A DNA stretch of 47,902 bases, taken from NCBI GenBank assembly GCA_945890735.1, contig CAMDCZ010000013.1, positions 1-47,902 on the forward strand, read 5' to 3'. Each line of letters opens with the position of its first letter. Positions within the stretch are counted from its first letter, which is position 1. A program made the position numbers and the translations under genes. Origin of the DNA: Bordetella parapertussis. Its GTDB lineage: Bacteria > Pseudomonadota > Gammaproteobacteria > Burkholderiales > Burkholderiaceae_C. The notes under the pieces were generated by a model. The model ran no database searches. It was not told the DNA's origin and was given only the letters and a program-made list of their open reading frames with translations. Below, piece by piece: positions 45,547-47,902 of this stretch.

Positions 45547-46500
45547 ATGCGACAGGTCGCGCTGCCGGCGGACCTGAGCCTCGACCATTTCCAGCCCCAG
45601 CAGCCCTTTGCGGTTGCTTTGAGCGGCGGCGCAGATTCCACCGCGTTGCTCTTGGCCTGCGCCCAACAATGGCCAGGGCAGGTCAGAGCCGTCCATATTC
45701 ACCATGGTTTGCAAACGGCAGCCGACAGCTTTGCCCGCCATTGCGAACAACTCTGTGCCGGGCTGGCGGTGCCCTTGGTGGTGCATGCCGTCAACGCCAA
45801 ACACGCGGCAGGCGAGAGCCCCGAAGACGCCGCCAGACAAGCCCGCTACGCGGCATTGGCCCAGGTACTGCAAAGCCATTGGGGCGGCCTTGTGCAAGAC
45901 CTGGCGCTGGCGCAACATGCCGATGACCAAGTGGAAACGGTGTTGCTGGCTTTGTCCCGCGGGGCAGGCTTGCCGGGCATGTCTGCCATGCCTGAGCGTT
46001 CGGCGCGCCATGGCTTGGTGATCCACCGACCTTGGCTACACGTGCCGGGCAGTGCATTGCGGGCATGGTTGACTCAGCTGCAAGTGCCATGGGTGGAAGA
46101 CCCCAGCAATGCGGACACCCATTTCACCCGCAACAAAATCCGGCATCAACTCTTGCCAGTGCTGCAACAGGCCTTTCCTGCGTTTCGACAAACTTTTGCC
46201 CGCAGCGCTCGCCACGCAGCCCAAGCCCAGACATTGCTGCGAGAGCTGGCCGAGCAAGACCTGCAGCAAGTCGGCCATCCACCTGTGATTGCCCAGTTGC
46301 AATCACTTTCGCAAGCCAGACAGGCCAATCTGCTGCGCCACTGGTTGACCCAGAGCGGTGTGCGCGTCAGCACCCGGCAATTAGACGCTTTGCAAGTGCA
46401 AATCCAAGCCTGCACCACCCGCGGTCACCAGATCGATATCAAAGTGGGGGAGGGCTTTGTGCGGCGCAGCGGTGCAGTGCTCGATTGGTACAATTTCTAG
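45547..46500 (+). CDS. tilS: tRNA(Ile)-lysidine synthase
   Basis: A 317-residue PP-loop enzyme that converts C34 of tRNA-Ile2 to lysidine so that it reads AUA. The ATP loop is VALSGGADSTALLL (SGGADS at 26-31), with AVHIHHGLQ and LAQHADDQVETVLL following, and VPWVEDPSNADTHFTRNKIRH is the TilS signature. The protein stops after the central substrate domain and lacks the larger C-terminal region of E. coli TilS (about 430 residues). The ATG at 45547 is preferred; the longer frame overlaps accA. Confidence 0.93.
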   Translation: MRQVALPADLSLDHFQPQQPFAVALSGGADSTALLLACAQQWPGQVRAVHIHHGLQTAADSFARHCEQLCAGLAVPLVVHAVNAKHAAGESPEDAARQARYAALAQVLQSHWGGLVQDLALAQHADDQVETVLLALSRGAGLPGMSAMPERSARHGLVIHRPWLHVPGSALRAWLTQLQVPWVEDPSNADTHFTRNKIRHQLLPVLQQAFPAFRQTFARSARHAAQAQTLLRELAEQDLQQVGHPPVIAQLQSLSQARQANLLRHWLTQSGVRVSTRQLDALQVQIQACTTRGHQIDIKVGEGFVRRSGAVLDWYNF

Positions 46501-46526
46501 CTTTTCCAGACGCATACCTCTACAAG

Positions 46527-47795
46527 ATGGCTCTCATCGTTCATAAATACGGCGGCACCTCCATGGGCTCGACCGAGCGCATCCAAAATGTGGCGAAACG
46601 GGTGGCCAAATGGGCCCGGGCCGGGCACCAAATGGTGGTCGTGCCCTCTGCCATGAGTGGCGAAACCAACCGCCTGCTGGGTTTGGCCAAAGAACTTAGC
46701 GGCAACGCCCACACCGACGCCCACCTGCGCGAACTCGACGCCCTGGCCGCCACGGGCGAACAAGCGTCATCCGCCTTGCTGGCCATTGCCATGCAAGCCG
46801 AAGGCATCCCTGCTGTCAGTTACTCGGGCTGGCAAGTGCCGATTCACACCAACAGCGCCTTCACCAAGGCCCGCATTGAATCGATCGACGACAAGCGCGT
46901 GCGTGCCGATTTGAGCGCGGGCAAAGTGGTGATCATCACCGGCTTTCAGGGCGTGGACCCACAAGGCCATGTGACCACCCTGGGCCGCGGTGGCTCAGAC
47001 ACCTCCGCGGTGGCTGTGGCCGCTGCCATGAAGGCGGCCGAATGCTTGATTTACACCGATGTCGACGGCGTCTACACCACCGACCCCCGCGTCGTGCCTG
47101 AGGCCAAACGGCTGCACACCGTCAGTTTTGAAGAGATGCTGGAAATGGCGTCGCTGGGCAGCAAGGTGTTGCAAATCCGCTCGGTGGAATTTGCCGGCAA
47201 ATACAAAGTGCCCCTGCGCGTGCTGTCGAGCTTCACGCCCTGGGACATCGACATCAACGAGGAAGCCAAGTCTGGCACCTTGATCACTTTTGAGGAAGAC
47301 GAACAAATGGAACAAGCCATCGTGTCTGGCATTGCCTTCACCCGCGACGAAGCCAAAATTTCCGTGATCGGTGTGCCCGACAAACCTGGCATTGCCCATC
47401 AAATTTTGGGTGCGGTGGCCGAGGCCAACATCGAAGTCGACATGATCATCCAAAACATCAGCAAGGGTGGCTTGACGGATTTCAGCTTCACGGTCAACCG
47501 CAACGACCATGCCCGCGCCATGGAACTGCTCAAAGCCAAGGTGTTGCCCGCCTTGGGTGCGCCCGAGGTGTTGGGCGACAACAAGATTTGCAAGGTGTCC
47601 ATCGTGGGCATTGGCATGCGCAGCCATGTGGGCGTGGCCAGCAAGATGTTTGCTTGCCTGAGCGGAGAAGGCATCAATATCCAGATGATTTCCACCAGTG
47701 AAATCAAAACCTCGGTGGTGCTGGACGAGAAGTATTTGGAGCTGGCGGTTCGGGCATTGCACAAAGCCTTTGACTTAGAGCAGAATCAGGCATAA
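46527..47795 (+). CDS. lysC: Aspartate kinase
   Basis: A 422-residue aspartokinase phosphorylating aspartate, the entry to lysine, threonine, methionine and diaminopimelate. The kinase domain starts MALIVHKYGGTSMGS and has GRGGSDTSAVAVAAAM and YTDVDGVYTTDPR. Two ACT domains (about 265-340 and 345-420) hold KISVIGVPDKPGIAHQIL and KVSIVGIGMRSHVGVASKMF, the usual allosteric sites for lysine/threonine. The length fits the monofunctional type. A TACAAT at 46489-46494, at the end of tilS, may be a -10 for its own promoter. tRNA-Ser follows 12 bases after the stop. Confidence 0.96.
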   Translation: MALIVHKYGGTSMGSTERIQNVAKRVAKWARAGHQMVVVPSAMSGETNRLLGLAKELSGNAHTDAHLRELDALAATGEQASSALLAIAMQAEGIPAVSYSGWQVPIHTNSAFTKARIESIDDKRVRADLSAGKVVIITGFQGVDPQGHVTTLGRGGSDTSAVAVAAAMKAAECLIYTDVDGVYTTDPRVVPEAKRLHTVSFEEMLEMASLGSKVLQIRSVEFAGKYKVPLRVLSSFTPWDIDINEEAKSGTLITFEEDEQMEQAIVSGIAFTRDEAKISVIGVPDKPGIAHQILGAVAEANIEVDMIIQNISKGGLTDFSFTVNRNDHARAMELLKAKVLPALGAPEVLGDNKICKVSIVGIGMRSHVGVASKMFACLSGEGINIQMISTSEIKTSVVLDEKYLELAVRALHKAFDLEQNQA

Positions 47796-47807
47796 TTTGC
47801 ATCAGCT

Positions 47808-47900
47808 GGAAACGTGACCGAGTGGCCGAAGGTGCTCCCCTGCTAAGGGAGTATGGGGTGTAGAGCCTCATCGAGGGTTCGAATCCCTCCGTTTCCGCCA
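47808..47900 (+). tRNA. tRNA-Ser (anticodon GCU)
   Basis: A class II tRNA. The acceptor stem GGAAACG (47808-47814) pairs with CGTTTCC (47890-47896), followed by discriminator G and an encoded CCA (47898-47900). The anticodon stem CTCCC/GGGAG encloses CTGCTAA, giving anticodon GCU for AGC/AGU serine codons. A long variable arm and the T-arm GGGTTCGAATCCC are present. It lies 12 bases after the lysC stop and may be processed from the lysC transcript. Confidence 0.96.
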
Positions 47901-47902
47901 GC

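Noticed and set aside
46032..46526. N-terminal extension of aspartate kinase into tilS
   Set aside because: The extended sequence is Pro/Ser/Arg-rich, overlaps tilS completely and lacks homology-like features; MALIVHKYGG at 46527 is the canonical LysC start.
1..47902. Mobile elements, prophage, CRISPR arrays, toxin-antitoxin or defence genes
   Set aside because: None was seen: no transposase, integrase, terminal inverted repeats, cas genes or foreign-looking composition islands. The window reads as conserved core chromosome.

Overview
The window is a stretch of conserved chromosome from a betaproteobacterium, most probably a Comamonadaceae member (Burkholderiales) of the Limnohabitans / Rhodoferax / Polaromonas type. 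The evidence is the moderately high G+C coding sequence with strong third-position bias, class I fumarase beside glutamate racemase, the ybgC-tolQ-tolR-tolA set, a ribD-ribE-ribBA-ribH-nusB run, a PilV/PilW/PilX minor-pilin operon, and cysS, accA, tilS and lysC in a row. I found no insertion sequence, prophage, CRISPR array, integrase or toxin-antitoxin pair. Gene packing is very tight and no gene-free stretch exceeds about 190 bases. Genus-level placement is an inference from gene content only.

Layout. 1-3.6 kb: the end of an RsuA-type pseudouridine synthase, a convergent alpha/beta hydrolase, a RodZ-like membrane protein, tRNA-Leu(UAA), a small exported protein and an acidic conserved protein. 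3.65-6.7 kb (minus): a YqhA-type membrane protein, class I fumarase and glutamate racemase. 6.9-8.8 kb: acetyl-CoA synthetase. 8.9-10.9 kb (minus): cytochrome c and dihydroxy-acid dehydratase. 11.0-13.4 kb: lgt and a malonyl-CoA synthetase-like enzyme. 13.4-15.3 kb (minus): an FAD-linked 2-hydroxyacid dehydrogenase and a DUF2069 protein, head to head with a YihY protein. 16.5-18.6 kb (minus): a hydrolase and an O-acetylhomoserine sulfhydrylase-type enzyme. 18.75-24.5 kb (plus): a CBS protein, aroC, an MFS carrier, a response regulator / histidine kinase pair and a DUF1330 protein.

24.5-37.3 kb (minus) is an 18-gene co-directional block: lytic transglycosylase, glyA, nrdR, five minor-pilin genes, ribD-ribE-ribBA-ribH, nusB, an aminotransferase, ybgC and tolQRA. 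Most junctions overlap or are under 25 bp. The one wider junction, nrdR to the pilin genes, carries a terminator-like hairpin over the first pilin start codon. Then come a large DUF349 protein (plus), a minus-strand TPR-ppiA-ppiB-lpxH operon, and a plus-strand cysS-DNA glycosylase-accA-tilS-lysC run followed by tRNA-Ser(GCU) at the window end.

Functionally the window is mainly housekeeping: central carbon (acs, fumarase), amino acids (ilvD, aroC, lysC, glyA, metY-like), riboflavin, fatty acid entry (accA, matB-like), envelope (murI, lgt, lpxH, tolQRA, lytic transglycosylase), type IV pilus priming and translation (cysS, tilS, tRNAs). The most unusual observations are RNA-level. The response-regulator leader can form mutually exclusive hairpins that either bury or display its ribosome binding site. 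The pilin operon begins inside an intrinsic-terminator-like hairpin. RibBA has also lost the zinc cysteines of its GTP cyclohydrolase II half. These are readings by eye; no folding or database search was run.
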